A stretch of 64,000 nt of DNA from Chinchilla lanigera (Eukaryota; Chordata; Mammalia; Rodentia; Chinchillidae). The stretch spans positions 25,731,578 through 25,795,577 of the forward strand of contig NW_004955417.1 of NCBI RefSeq assembly GCF_000276665.1, in the 5' to 3' direction. The position numbers and the translations under genes were made by a program. The notes under the pieces are model-generated. The model was not told the DNA's origin and searched no databases. It saw only the letters and a program-made list of their open reading frames with translations. This document shows, one piece after another, positions 11,371 to 23,837 of the stretch (position 1 is the first letter of the stretch; the number at the start of each line of letters is the position of its first letter).

Positions 11371-12554
11371 AGTCAGACAAAGAACTGGAAGGAAAAACAG
11401 AAAGAGAAAAACCAACTTCTTTCTTAGTTCGGAGAACCAGTCACCATCAGACTGCTAGTTTTCTGGCTATCACTACAAACAGAAACTTTAAAATTATTTT
11501 GTTTTCCAGTTCTTAATACAGTTTTATAAAAAGTTAGAGGGAGAAGAAATAGCAGTGATGAGGAAATATAAATTTACAGCCCCTGGAGTGTAGTGATTCC
11601 TCCACCCTGCAGAGGGGAGGAGTCTCTCAATTCCAAATTTTAAGCTCCTTAATTTGGGGTGCTTCCTTTGAGCCCAGAGAGAGTCCCTGCACGCCCATGC
11701 CGTGAGCACAGCCTTCCTCCTTTGTGAGAGGAAACTGCAGAAGGCGCTCTGCCTCCTCATCCCAAGTGAACCCCTCTGTGAGGTTGCTGAGGAGTGTAGT
11801 GGCCGTGGGGACAGCTGGGGACTTCACGGCTGGCCACCCATGGGTTTCAACCCTGGCCATCCTGCCCTGGGCCAGTACCTGTGTGTGTGTTTCTAAGACT
11901 TGCTTCCCTCAGCTATGAAAAGCAGAAAAAAAAAAAAAATCATGTGACCCATGAGGTTGTTGTGCAGATTAATTCTTATAAAGCATTTCTATAAGGAAAT
12001 GCAATTTTAGCTACTAATATTAGTATTCACCATAGGAGTCAGGATATTTCATAACTCCTACCCATGCTATATTAAGATGCCTCAGAAGATTGTAAACAAA
12101 AGAAGTCTAAAGAAAAAGCAAGTTTGGGTTTTCAAAAAATTTTTTGGATTCCACCCTGAAAGGAGACTTGAAACATGCTTGCTAATTATGTGAGTTTGAG
12201 GAACACAAAGGCCGTATTGTTTGGAAGGTCCTGTCTCAGCAAAGTGAGTGGGGCTCCCAGTGCACTTGGGAACTTGAGCTGCAGTCAGCCATTTGGCTTC
12301 CATTCCCACGGGCTGAGTTAGGCGGTGATGAGAGGCTCTCTGAAGAGTACTTTGTGAACTCCCACTGCAGGGTAATTATCCCCTCCAGCACCTTCCTCTT
12401 TCAGAAAGGGAAGCAGAGATACCATCACGAGCCAGGGCAGAGAATGGTTTGATTTTCTTCTTTGTGGTCTAGGTGGATTTTCATTAAATCCCAGGAAAAC
12501 ATTTGCTCAGTCAGCCACGTGATGACAGTGGTATGCAGTCAGGACTCGGCGGAT

Positions 12555-12775
12555 TATTTTAATAAAAATAGCAGCAACCATCCCCCGTAATTACGGAGTA
12601 TGTGCAGGTGCTTTACGGTCCTTGGGAGGACCATGAATGCTGGGCGTGTGATCCCGTTTTGCAGACCCAGGCTGAAGCTGAGAAAGTTGGAGGGACTGAA
12701 CACCGCCCCACAGCCGGGAAGGGCTGGGCGGGGATTCCAGTCCGTCTCCACAGCTCCTGCGCCACAGTCACACTT
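12555..12775 (+). mobile_element. ancient MIR-class SINE-like segment
   Basis: The succession gtatgtgcaggtgctttac, cccgttttgcagaccc, gctgagaaagttg, cacagccgggaag and ggggattccagtccgtctcc follows the MIR-type consensus, with heavy divergence. The subfamily is not assigned. Confidence 0.5.
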
Positions 12776-14100
12776 TCTTGCCATGAAATTATGTTAATGA
12801 TGATCCCTGTGGGATTTGGCGACTGTGAGAGAATCTTCCACAAAAGAGATACTTAGTAAGTAGAACTTCAACCCTGAAGTTGCCTCGCCTGCATTTTCTG
12901 GGCAGTAGGAACCCAGTTTTGGGTTCCTTTCTTGATGAAGTCAGAATTGAAACCTCATGCATGAAAATATGATGCTATGATCTCTTTCCCTCTTTACCTG
13001 CTCACAGCTAGGAATGGCCACTAGGGTGTTTTCATGTCCTTGCTGACTTTCAAGTGCCTTCCACTGGGGCACAGGCCTGGCTGAAATAGTTGTGTCTGCT
13101 TTTGACTCTGGCTTGAGTGCCAGAGGGGGCAGGGCTCGTATTTCTCTGGTTGTAAAGCTGCAGTTCTACCACTTATGTCATCAGGTTGTTGCATTTTCAT
13201 TTGTTTAATAAACAGATTCCTGGACTCCACTCTCGAAGACCCAGATACCAAAGATCTTAGGTGGAACTTAGGAATGCATAATTTAAGAAAAACTTTTGGA
13301 GTCTGATAAGCAGTTCGAGTTCAGAAAAACTGGATAGTGTATTATATAAGGTCTATTGCACGTCAAAGTAATTTCTTTATCAAATATTCTGAGTATTTTT
13401 TGTTTCCATTGTGTGAAGTCATCGCTGCAGGTTACTAACATGAATAATGACTTGTATACATCCATTTAAATTGTATATAAGTAAGTACATATTAAAATAG
13501 AATGTGAGTGTTTATATCCATGCACACATACACTACATGTGCACGTCCGTGCCTAATGCATGCGTTTGTGTGTCACTGAAACTTCCCCTGTACGACCTCC
13601 CGGAGTGTCACGCATAAGGATTGACCTAGGGTTGCTAGCCCGGGCCAGTGTCTGCGGAGCCTGTGGTTTTTGCTGCCCCGTCTCTTAAGCTGGCGGTTGG
13701 CCTTATTGTTTCTAATGGCCAAGAGCCACCCTGGCAAGCTCAGAGCGGTATGGTCGTGCCACAGGGCTGACACTGCATCCGGGCTTTCTGCAGGTGTTTC
13801 TTTAGCCTGCTCTGCTCGAGTCTGGCTCCAGTGTGCCAAGGACTTAGCAGTTGGCCGTGTTCCAGAGTCTTGGGTCAGCAGTCGTGTCCTGCCATGGCCG
13901 CTCACAAGAGTCGTGGCTGGTGGCATAATCATCAGCTTTGTGCGCTACTTCTGAGAGCTCCATCACATGTGAGTGCTGGCTTCTGACTGATTTCGGCTCC
14001 AACATGAGTTGTGGGCAGGTGGACTTCATCCTTTAGATGCCATAGGAATAAAACTTGAGAAATACAAACTTTGCAAGGGGCTACAAAGAAAACCACTTCA

Positions 14101-14259
14101 GCTGAGTGTGGTGGTGCACGCCTGTAATCCCAGCACTCAGGAGGCTGAGGCAGGAGGATCTCCATGAGTTTGAGGCCAGCCTGGGCTACAAAGTGAGCTC
14201 AAGGCCAGCCTGAACTACATAGTGAGAGGAGACCCTGTCTCCAAACCAAACAAACAGAC
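14101..14259 (+). mobile_element. B1-like SINE (7SL-derived, long rodent form)
   Basis: It begins gctgagtgtggtggtgcac, has cctgtaatcccagcactc and ggctgaggcaggaggatc, then two ggccagcctg blocks, and ends gaccctgtctcc plus an A-rich tail. Imperfect 14-bp direct repeats flank it (14088-14101 and 14260-14273, two mismatches). The second ggccagcctgaactacatag block is unlike mouse B1. Confidence 0.88.
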
Positions 14260-15108
14260 GAAAAACATTTCAGACATGGGGAGGGGAGAATATGCTCTAC
14301 AGTATGGAAAAGAAAACTGAAAATGCAAGTAAATGTTTAATTAAATGAAACATTACTTTGCCAGTTTGAGCCATAGGTACATTTAATGTTTGCTAGAATA
14401 TTAGTGATTTTGAAAGTAAATCATAGGTTAGATTTTGTTTTACAGGTAAAACCATAGCTAATCACAACTTAATCATTTGCTTAGAGCCAAATGTTTTCAA
14501 AAGCAAGCTATAAAATGCTTTCAAGTTTTTATAGCAAAAATTATTTTTAATGTGGGTTATGGGTATATATTAATATTTTGAGGTAAGAATATAAAAAAGG
14601 AAAAATGCTTGGAGCTATTTATGTTGTAAAACATCCCTGTTTGTGGGTGGCTGATTTCATGCATTTCAGAAATATATACTGTTGGCTTAAGAGATTCCCA
14701 TTAAGTTTCTCCTCCTTAATATTAATTAAGGATTTCTGCTTTTTATGAGGTTGCTCAATTCATAAACACTCATCTTCAAAACAACAAAAATCAAAACAAA
14801 AACACTCATCCTCTCAGTTGGCTCCCTGATGTAAAATGGAAATTTTATAGATACAGAGAAGTTCTGGAAAGGAGAACACAAATTTAGCTGTCAATGGCTG
14901 AAAAAAATTCAATAAGCTTTGATTACAGTTAAATTGAATCACAAAGAGCTTGCCAATTATTTTTCGTTTTACAATGTGGGCACTTTGCAAAAATGTTCTT
15001 TCACCAAGATTTGTGGATGCTATATGAAAAGCTTCTGCTATTGCTGATCGTCCTGGATGTAGGGGTGAGCAGAGGGGCCAAGCCTGCCCCTGTGTAAGAG
15101 TTGCCTTG

Positions 15109-15213
15109 AGCTGGTTGTGGTGGTGTAGCCCTATAATCCCTCCACTGGGGAAGCTGAGGCAGGAGGATCCCAAGCTCAAAGCCAGCCTAAACTACATAAT
15201 AAGAACCAAAATC
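15109..15213 (+). mobile_element. B1-like SINE, truncated
   Basis: It reads gagctggttgtggtggtgta, then ccctataatccctcc, gctgaggcaggaggatccc and agccagcctaaactacataa. The 3' part is short or diverged. Confidence 0.75.
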
Positions 15214-15313
15214 ACCCGATTGCCCAGGTGGGTGGTCCTGGGGGAACTATCACAGCTGAAGAAGATGGAGGAGAATGCAGTGAGCCTGTGCTTGTCCTTT
15301 CTGTGCTCCTAAA

Positions 15314-15455
15314 GCAGAAGATGTAAGACAGGATAATTTATGAAGAATAGAAGTGTATTGGATCATGGTTCTGGAAGCCAACAAGTCCAGGACTGAGGGC
15401 CTGTATCTGAGGAGGATGTTTTTTTCATGTCTTAATAAGACAGAAGGTGTCACAT

Positions 15456-15492
<37 letters not shown>

Positions 15493-15510
15493 CAAGCCCC
15501 TTCCCATTAT
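15314..15510 (-). mobile_element. MaLR-like LTR fragment, antisense, with GA microsatellite
   Basis: The order caggataatttatgaagaa, agtgtattggatcatggttc, ggtgtcacatgaggaga and a (GA)n run at 15458-15488 matches the antisense layout of ERVL-MaLR LTRs. The family and exact ends were not resolved. Confidence 0.5.
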
Positions 15511-15750
15511 AGCAGTATCAGCCCAGCAGAAGGGTTTCCACTGGCCAGACCCTGAGCTTGTGGCTCCAAGCTAACTGTGAGGAAACATGGCCAAGCCATG
15601 GGTCCAGGCTGGAGAGGAAAACTGGACTGTGGGTGACCCCAGCCTCCTCAGCTGGCTCTCTTGTTAGGAAGGCTAATATTCTGAAGCCAAGAGTGCCATG
15701 GCAGGGCCTCGCCGACACAACATGCTGTTCCCATCTGCATGACACCCATG

Positions 15751-15809
15751 CGCCTCCTCCCCGTGCACCTCCTCCCTGTGCGCCTCCTCCCTGTGCGCCT
15801 CCTCCCATG
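15751..15809. repeat. 15-bp minisatellite, 4 copies
   Basis: Units cgcctcctccccgtg, cacctcctccctgtg, cgcctcctccctgtg and cgcctcctcccatg run head to tail. Confidence 0.9.
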
Positions 15810-16225
15810 CACACCATTTGCTGTTGCATCTTTACTGTCTTTCATTTACATCTTGTGGGGGGAGACAGAATGAGAATGAGGATAGGATCCCGAGAAGGCA
15901 GAGTTTCACAGACAAGGTAAGGGACAGCGATGTCAGAAGGGGAGTTGGAGCAGCAGCAAGAAAGCAGGGCGAGGTAGGTTTGAGATGGGGAACATGAGTC
16001 CAGTGGAGGACAGAGCCCATGGTGGAAAGTCTGTTTGTCCCTGGAGTAGGAGGGGGTTGCTTTTAACAAAATTTTATGAAAATTTATAAAAATTGGGATT
16101 GAAGATGTGCTGTCATATTAACACCACTGGAAAGTCAGTAGCCACAATTATAATCTATGACCATTTAAGAGGAAGTCGTTCCAGCTGTTACAGATTTTTA
16201 ATAATCAAATACTCACATAAAAACA

Positions 16226-16228
<3 letters not shown>

Positions 16229-16266
<38 letters not shown>
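16229..16266. repeat. (CA)n microsatellite
   Basis: An uninterrupted run of 19 CA units in the COL14A1 intron. Confidence 0.97.
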
Positions 16267-16269
<3 letters not shown>

Positions 16270-16917
16270 AGTGTCTTAGGAAGCTGTTTTTATTTTTAAG
16301 TCATCATTTGTTTTCCGCTTTTAAGCCTTCCAGTATGGAACAGGAAGCAAGCATGTCACCATGTGTAAACTTGTGGAGGCAGATACTCAGCAAACCCACC
16401 CGGGGTCCACACGTTCCACTGCAGCTGGAAGCTGCGCTCAATAAGCTGCGCTTATTCTCCTCAAGCCTCTCCCAAAGACGTGCGGGATTTCAGATATTGC
16501 GGGGCTGCTATGGCCGCCATCGATGCCTACTGCAGGCATTCCTTGCTCACGATGCCTGGGTCAGGAAAGACACTAACTCATCTTTTTCTCTGCTCATGAA
16601 GTAGCCAGAATCAATCCTCTTTCTCCTATGCTGTGCTTGGTTCACTAGAAACACTTTCTGGAAGCAAATTCCTGTTGGAGTTTGTAAGTGGCATTTCTTA
16701 CACCTAAAATTCTTGCACTGGACGATTTAATGGAGCCAACAGACACAAGAGTATTGCCAAGAACAATTTCCAGGAAGAGTCCAAAGCAGTGAATCCTTGC
16801 TAGCGCAGAGCAAACCGCAAGACTTGCCTCCCACGTAGCAAAAGGAATTTGGTGAGCCTGTTCTGAAAGCTGTGGAGAGCGACCACTTGGTTGACACACA
16901 GTGTTTTTCATCCCTAG

Positions 16918-16971
16918 GGTTTTCCTGGAAAAGATGGTTCCTCCGGCCCCCCAGGACCCCCAGGGCCAATT
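16918..16971 (+). CDS. COL14A1: COL14A1 exon, COL2 helix
   Basis: This 54-bp exon between atccctag and gtaagt encodes GFPGKDGSSGPPGPPGPI (window residues 87-104). The six perfect triplets are in phase 0. GKDGSSGPPGPPGPI is nearly the block I recall from human collagen XIV. The GPP GPP run gives a locally stable helix. Confidence 0.97.
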
Positions 16972-17420
16972 GTAAGTATTTCTGGAAGCCACTGGCGTGT
17001 GCCCTACTTTAAAACTCGTTTCTTTTGAGAAATTTTCTTCCACTAGATCTTCCAACCAGCAGCCACCTTTGCGGTGGAGTCAGCTTGTTCCTTGGCTCTG
17101 AACTCATGCTCAGACATCCTTTAAAAATAAGATGTGATGGTGGCTTGATTATTCTCTGAGCCACTTGGCCACCTGTACTGATTTTGTGCACAGTAGGGTT
17201 TGCATGTAAAAGAACCATATCTGAGTAAGAGTATGGAGACTTAAAAAAGTACCTTCTCATTCTGGGTAGTTGGGAACAAAAACAAACAAAGAATCCTGAA
17301 GTTTTGGTGATGATGAGGAGGGACACTGTCACTGTACGTATTTGTGACTCATGCTTGTGGGCTGTCCTAGATAGAGAATGTGTGATTCTCACTGCTGTTC
17401 CATTTCTCCCTCCCACTCAG
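16972..17420 (+). other. COL14A1: COL14A1 intron (449 bp)
   Basis: A short intron from gtaagtatt to cccactcag. I recognise no repeat or other feature. Confidence 0.85.
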
Positions 17421-17492
17421 GGCATTCCTGGAGCACCCGGAGTCCCCGGGATCACAGGCAGCGTGGGACCACAAGGCGCCCTGGGGCCACCT
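17421..17492 (+). CDS. COL14A1: COL14A1 exon, COL2 helix
   Basis: This 72-bp exon between cccactcag and gtgagt encodes eight perfect triplets, GIP GAP GVP GIT GSV GPQ GAL GPP (window residues 105-128), phase 0 on both sides. It has no charged residue, unlike the following exon. Confidence 0.97.
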
Positions 17493-20338
17493 GTGAGTAT
17501 CACAGGCAAGACCTGGTCGGGTTGGTGCTTTGCTGTCATGCTGTGTGTGTCTAAATTTACCAGAATCTCTGCTGGTGAGAAAGTTAATTTAGTGTTGGAC
17601 TGTATGGGATTCGGTAAAGAAAACCAGAGCAGCTCTAAGATGAGGATTTCAGACTGGGTTGTACGTATGTAACGGCTAAGGTCAAACGGTCCTCGTGGAA
17701 TAATCAGTCCAGGTTTTGCTTGTATATATTTTCATTGCCTGAATTCTGTATTTGCTTAGGTAAACTCACTATTATTTTTACAAGGATTAGCTATCACAGT
17801 TAGGTGTTAGTCAAACCTAACTCCCAAGGGGAAAAAAAATCTGTTTGAGAAATTCACGGTTTAATGAGTGAGAATAGATTTTTTTTCTGAATTCTACCAG
17901 AAAGCTTAAATTTTTCAATGAAAGTGATGAGTGGTATTAAATGAAACCACCACGTCTGGAACACATCACTTCCCATTTTTGTACTCTTAGTCCCTTAGGT
18001 TGGTGCCTAAAGTGATCAGTGGGCATGGGCAGGAGGAAGATGGTTAGGAAACCAGTGAACAGCCCTGGGCCCTTTTGCTTACCTATAGAAGCAGGTGATT
18101 ACATGATGGCCTCTGGAGCTGCACTAGTTCCATGACTCTTCTAGCTTCTAAAGGTAGCCCCCAGTCCTTGGCTCATGGCCGCTTCCATTTCCAAGCCAGT
18201 AATGCTGCATCTCTCTGACCCTTCTGCCCTTGTCACATCTCCCTCTGGTCGTGGCTGGGAAGGATTCTTGCTTTTTAAGGATCCATGTGATTTCCTGAAG
18301 CCTACCCAGATCATCTTAAATAATCTTAGAGAGTCTTAGAGAATCCCATAGTCCTTGACTAAAGGACATTTTCAAAGGCCCTTTTGCCACTTAAAGTGAT
18401 ACAGTCACAGTTTCTGGGGATTAGGTATATACATTTGGGGGAAGCTTCCCCCCCACCCAGGCCTACATAGGGAATAAGACATAACAGAAATTGCTTCTTA
18501 TACAGAAAGACACTTCTCCTCTTTCTACTCAGTCAGTCTGGCTGTTTATTATGCAAACACATTTCAGTAAAACTATTTTATCTTCAGAGGCCTTTTTGGA
18601 CTCCAACTCACATGCCTGGACACACAAGCATGCACAGAAAAGCACCTGGATTCCAGCACACACACCCTTACTTGTAAATAAGTTCTGTCTTTAGGAATCA
18701 CTTTGCAAAGCCATACACTTATTCCAACTCCATTGTTCCAAACAGTTTCACATCTCTTTTCAAACCAAAATAGTATCAGATCACAGAAGACTGGGTTGCT
18801 TTATCATCACATGTGTTTTTTAATCCGAAAAGATATGACCAAGTATAATCCTATACATAAAAACATACACTGATGCTCATGTGTGAGGACCTGCAAATAT
18901 GCACATGCAATCACATATACACCCTCTCCTGTCTCTATGCTCCTTTCCATGTTAGCATATCCAGTCTTTCAATTCTAGGCTATTCTACACCAGAAAGAGA
19001 CTTCAAAACATATTCTCTGCTCCAAAGCTTTAGTCTCTTTCCTAAGATGTGTCCCTGGGAACCACAGTTGGAGGATACATCCGCAAGGCTTAGGGACCAA
19101 GGGGCCAAGGTCAAAAAGTGTCAGAGGCAATGCAGGCTTCATCTAAGAAAGTCATGGAGCTGTCAGGCTATCATACTCTTTGCACACCCTGAAATGAAAA
19201 AGAAAATACTGAAATGCTAGTTTAACTTGGTTAGACAGTCAACAAACATACTTGTATATGGGGAGATACTCTTGTTCTCACTGGTGTCCCTTAAAATTAG
19301 TTTTCCTTGTCCTAAGCTAGGAAGGAGCAAGCCAGGGAGTGATTCTGGTCCAGAAGGAATGAAAACGGAAAGAGCTAAAGAGAGAAGAGCAGGCTCTGGG
19401 GCCTGAGAGTTTCAGTGGGGTGAGTTCATGGAATACGCAAGCAAGTGTGGCGCCATCTTGTCTACCCTCTTGGCCTTTTGTGGCTCAGATTAGACTCTAA
19501 ATGTGGGACATAATGAAATACTCATGTGTTTTTCCCACTTGCCTGTATCAGAGGAAGAAGCCATTTGGTCTCTCTCTGCTGGGTGGGGACACCATGGCAG
19601 GCTTGGGATTTCCTGTCAGATGCAAGTTGTTCCTGAGCTGCCAGCTGGGGCTTTCCCCTGCGTCTGGGCCACCAGCTCCCACAGGCCTGCTGGCTTCCAG
19701 GCTAGCAAGACTGTTAAAGCAGACTGTGCTGCACAGAGCTGAGGCCTTGATTGATTTCCCATGGGCATCTGTCTAAGAAAGCGCAGGAAGACACCCAAGA
19801 GGGATGTCCTGTACCGCTGGCAATAGCAAAGGGCCTCCTTCAGCTGGAGTCAGCAGCACTTGCTGTCTGCCTCTAGTCTTCAATGCCACAGGGCAGAATG
19901 TGTGTTGCTGCCCCAGGGGTCCCACTTTCTACCTGAATTTAGACACCACCCCTCCCAGGCAGAGGCACTGTGAGAGCCAGGAAGGAAGGAGCTGCTTGTG
20001 GTAGGACTGTGTGGTCAGTTTGCCCCCGTCAGGGAGATAAACCCTGTCTACATTATCCACAGAGCTCTCTACAGAATTCAGGATGTCAGGGTTGCAGATA
20101 AGACTCTGGCATGACACTATCTAGCTGTGAGAGCTTCATCTCTGGTGTGATCACCCATCCAGCATTTTAGAAATCAGATTCCTAACTCTAAAATATGCAG
20201 TGAATAGGTGCAATGTGACAAGATTGCAAGAAGTGTGAAGGGCCTCAAAGAAAAGTTGAGAAAGTTGCAGAGAGAGAGAGAGAGAGGGAGGGAGGATGAG
20301 TGGGTGTATGCAGCCATTCAAGAAGGATGCCACACAGG

Positions 20339-20445
20339 AAAATCGTTGTGAGTTCGAGGGCAGCTGGGGCTACAAAGTGAGCTGAAGGCCTGCCTGAACT
20401 GCAAAGTGAGACCCTGCCTCAAAAACACATACACAAACACAAAAA
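20339..20445 (+). mobile_element. B1-like SINE, 5'-truncated
   Basis: It carries gttgtgagttcgagggcagc, gctacaaagtgagctgaagg, gcctgcctgaactgc and gtgagaccctgcctc, followed by an A-rich tail. The 5' half is missing. A (GA)n run lies just upstream (20270-20295). Confidence 0.75.
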
Positions 20446-20525
20446 GGAGGATGCCACATTTCAATGGGATCTTGACATAGTGGAGTTCTCACCCACAAAG
20501 TCAGAGAAAGTGGGCATATCTTGGG

Positions 20526-20990
20526 TGTTGTGGCTTGTATCTAGATGTCCCCCAAAGCCTCCTGTGTTCATAGGTGGAGCTTTTCAGAGCTGGCTGGATC
20601 TAGGGTGTGTGATACTAGGATTAAGAGTGTGTGGTACTAAATTAGTCCACTGATTGGAATTAGCATAGTTCTGGGTGTGAATGAATGTGTTTACTGAAGA
20701 CAGAGACTCCACCCTGGGTGTGGGTGGCACCATCCAAAAGGTTGTAGCCTGTTTCAAGTAAAAGGGAAAAGCAGGCTCACTGCTGCTGCTGCTGCTGCTG
20801 TTTGCTGCTTTCTGCCTACCCTGCCATGGACTGTTTCTCCTCTGTGATGCCCCTCTGCCATGCTGCCCTGCCTTGGAGCCAGCTGACTATGGACTGAAAT
20901 TTCTATAAACTGTGACCTGAAATAAAACTTTCCTCCTTTAACTTGTGGGTGTCAGTATTTTGTCCCAGTAATGAGAAAGTAACCAAGACA
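20526..20990 (+). mobile_element. solo LTR, ERVL-MaLR-like, sense
   Basis: It starts TGTTGTGGCTTGTATCTAG, includes atgtcccccaaagcctc and a CTG run (20780-20800), has an AATAAA in gacctgaaataaaactttcc, and ends aaccaagaCA. The flanking 5-mers are ttggg (20521-20525) and ttgag (20991-20995), a target-site duplication with one change. No internal region is attached, so this looks like a recombined solo LTR about 465 bp long. Family assignment is by layout only. Confidence 0.75.
20780..20800. repeat. (CTG)7 trinucleotide run inside LTR
   Basis: Seven uninterrupted CTG units within the LTR at 20526-20990. Confidence 0.95.
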
Positions 20991-21024
20991 TTGAGGGGAG
21001 GAATGTAATAAAACAGAGCAAACA

Positions 21025-21211
21025 AAGCCGGGCGTGGTGGCACACGCCTGTAATCCTAGCACTCAGGACGCTGAGGCAGGAGAATCGTTTGAGACTCAGT
21101 GAGTTTGAGACCAGCCTGGGCTACAAAGTGAGCTCAAGGCCAGCCTGAACTGCACAGTGAGACCCTGTCTCAAAAAAGACAAAAAACAAAACAAAACAAA
21201 ACAAAACAAAC
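21025..21211 (+). mobile_element. B1-like SINE with target-site duplication
   Basis: It runs from gccgggcgtggtggcacac through tgtaatcctagcactc, two gccagcctg blocks and gagaccctgtctc to a CAAAA tail. cagagcaaaca occurs on both sides (21014-21024 and 21212-21222), an 11-bp target-site duplication. Confidence 0.92.
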
Positions 21212-21628
21212 CAGAGCAAACACAGGGCACCTCCTGTCTTTCATGCATTTCTCTATCATGTCTGTCTCAGCCACCAGTTTGATTTGAGGCTCCTGTCCTC
21301 TCCTCTCCTCTGCCACAGAGGGCACCACAAGAAGCCCCAGTTGGTTCCTTGACTCCCCTTCTCTGGTCCATTGTCAGGTCCCATGTGTTCAGTGTGGTGC
21401 ACATGGCTTCCCCAGTGGCCTTTACTTCTCCTCCAACGTGATTTGTCATCATCCTTCTCTTGGAGTTGAGTTACACCAAATTATTTAAAGCTCTCCAAAT
21501 GCACGTTGTACTGTATTGCACCCCTATAGCCTTTGGGGGTGCCCTGCTGCCTTTCTGGGTTGTTCTCTTCCCCTGTCATTGCCTGATGAACACCAGGCTG
21601 TACTTTCTTTAAGACTGTGTGAAGCCAC

Positions 21629-22006
21629 TGTAGTAATCACTTTCCCGTCACTGAGTCACAAGACCCAACAGCCACCACTTAAAGAAGGAGAGGTGTATTT
21701 GGTTCACGGTTTCAGGCCATGGCTGATCAACTCCAGGATGGAGACAGCATGGTGGGAAAGCGTGGTGGAGGAAAGGTGATCAGCCCACGGCAGCCGGGAA
21801 ACAGAGATGGAAGGGGAAACAGGGGCAAGAACACACCCTTCCAGGTCACACCCCAGCGGCCACCTCCAACCAGGCCCACCTCCTCACAGTGCACTCTGCC
21901 CTGAGCTCATCCACAGTTGAATCTGCTGATGAGTAGAGCACCCCATGATCCAATGGCCTTCCACACACCAGAGGACTGGGGGTTATTTTAGATCTAAACC
22001 ATAGCA
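21629..22006 (-). mobile_element. solo LTR, ERVL-MaLR-like, antisense, perfect 5-bp TSD
   Basis: Read on the minus strand it begins TGCTATGGTTTAGATC and ends GTGATTACTACA, so TG...CA ends are intact over 378 bp. gccac flanks it exactly on both sides (21624-21628 and 22007-22011). No internal retroviral sequence is attached. The layout (ggtttag, cctcctttaag near the 3' end) fits MaLR LTRs. Confidence 0.85.
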
Positions 22007-23049
22007 GCCACGCTCACCTGTTTAGCTCTGATAGCTGTTGATGTCTGTCTCTCCACCTGAGGACAGGAACTTTATCCTGCTTAGTGTGTGTTCCTAGAGC
22101 TCAGCTCCATATCTGATGGGCAGAGCACTTATTACATAAGATAAAGCAAGAACAAGTTCATGTTCATGTTCTAGTTAGGTGGGCTCAAGGGGGCACTAAC
22201 TTTATTCTTGTGGATTAAGGGTCAGGCACTGAACTCCTTTGAAGCCAGCTGGGGTGTTCTGATTCTGTCTCACAGGCATCTTTACTATGTGGGACTTAAC
22301 ATGGTGAGGTCACAACTCTCCCTTCCAGCAGTAAACTGTGAATCTATGAATGCAGCTACTGTATTTTCTTTTCTTTACATTTCAAGTGTTCTGAAATTAT
22401 AGGAAAATTTTCCACTTTTTCTTGTCTGCATTTACAGAGTCTATGTGTTTTCCCTCAAGGTGTACTTTTGGTAGAATTATAGGCCTTTGCTTGCTCAGGA
22501 ATTTTTATTTTGTTTTTGTTTTACTTTGCAAAAATCAAAGGAAAGATGTTAGAGAAGTTGGAATAAAAAATAATTCTTTGCTGCACCAATATTTCACTAA
22601 AAAGATCTTTCATTGCGGCTGCCCAGTTGTGTTCTTTGGTCCTGAATAGCAAGCATCATGAGACTGAGTTTGAGATATTTCAGGCCCAATTAAACACATC
22701 CATCTGCACATTCCAGAGAGTGCCAAGAGCAGCTGTTGTCGATTTACTCTACCAATCAGGTTTGCACTGTAATTTCTTTCTCTAAATTTGAAACATTCCC
22801 AAACAGGCCAATATAATAAATGGTAGGAATGGAAATGTTAGAAGATGTACTGGTACATAAATAAAATAAAAACGGCCGAAGTTGAAGCCCAGTTCTGAGC
22901 TGCTAGAATTAAGTTGGCAGTGCCGTGTGTCTCTTTTAATTAGGAAGCATCGGTTGTCACAGCACTGGGAGATAGGAGCTAGCGGATGTGCAGAGCAGAG
23001 TGAGCTTGAAGGCTGCAGATTCAGGACCTGACAATCGGGGTTCATCAAG

Positions 23050-23290
23050 TTCCAGCTTTTCTAGGTCCTTCTTGTGTGGCCCTGGGCAGGTGACTTAACT
23101 CAGCGCATCCTTTTCCGAGCCTGTAAAATGGATACGCTGTTGCGCAGGGTTGTGATAAGGACCCACGAGTTAACCTTATGGAATTGTCACGAGGATTCAG
23201 CGAGTTATCTTACAAGGCGGTTATAAGGATGAGCTGAGCTACTGCGTTAAAGTACCCAGCACCGCGGCTGGAAGGTGGTAAAACCAGTAT
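23050..23290 (+). mobile_element. MIR SINE
   Basis: The MIR core is recognisable: gtggccctgggcaggtgact, taactcagcgcatcc, gcctgtaaaatggatacg, gcagggttgtgataagga and ttacaaggcggttataagg. It is an ancient tRNA-derived element, diverged. Confidence 0.8.
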
Positions 23291-23837
23291 AGGCATTATA
23301 GGTGCTGGGACTTATGCTGTCTTAATATCTCAAAGAATGTGGACTGTTTATCTTTGTGTCTGATTTTTGTTTTGTCTTGTGTCTCCTGCCTGAAAATGAT
23401 TTCCTTGCTGCTAATACAGGCGGTGATGTAAGTAGCTCTTATCTCACGTTGGAGTGAGGCACCGCTGTCTTCTCTGGGCCGTGTCCCTCTGCAAAGCCTT
23501 GAGGGGTAGGGGAGAGAGCATGGGCAGCATGTTTATTTCCAAACACAGGAGGAGCTGGTGCACAGGCAGCACTGTGCAAATCTTACTTTTCCAAAAAAGT
23601 TTTCATAATCGAAAGTAAGTTTTTTTAAACAGAATCAACATTTATTCCAATATTCTAGAAACCAGTGCAGTACGCTTTAAATATTTTTCTTCCATCTCTT
23701 TTTTCAATCAGGGCAGTTGAGCACAAATTGGCAAGTTGAGCAAATTTAAAGCAGTCCCGTGGAGGTGAAAGGAGAGCTTTAGTTCGGGAAGGCAGTTAGA
23801 AAGGCGCCGCCAGTGCCCTGGTGTGCTACGGAAAGGC

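Larger units (their letters stand above)
7953..16917 (+). other. COL14A1: COL14A1 intron (about 9 kb)
   Basis: It holds an LTR-like fragment (9958-10250), a GATA/CTAG simple repeat (11154-11370), an ancient MIR-class SINE (12555-12775), two B1-like SINEs (14101-14259 and 15109-15213), an antisense MaLR-like LTR piece with a GA run (15314-15510), a 15-bp minisatellite (15751-15809) and a CA run (16229-16266). No additional exon is seen. Open frames such as 10651-11100 have no recognisable domain. Confidence 0.75.
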
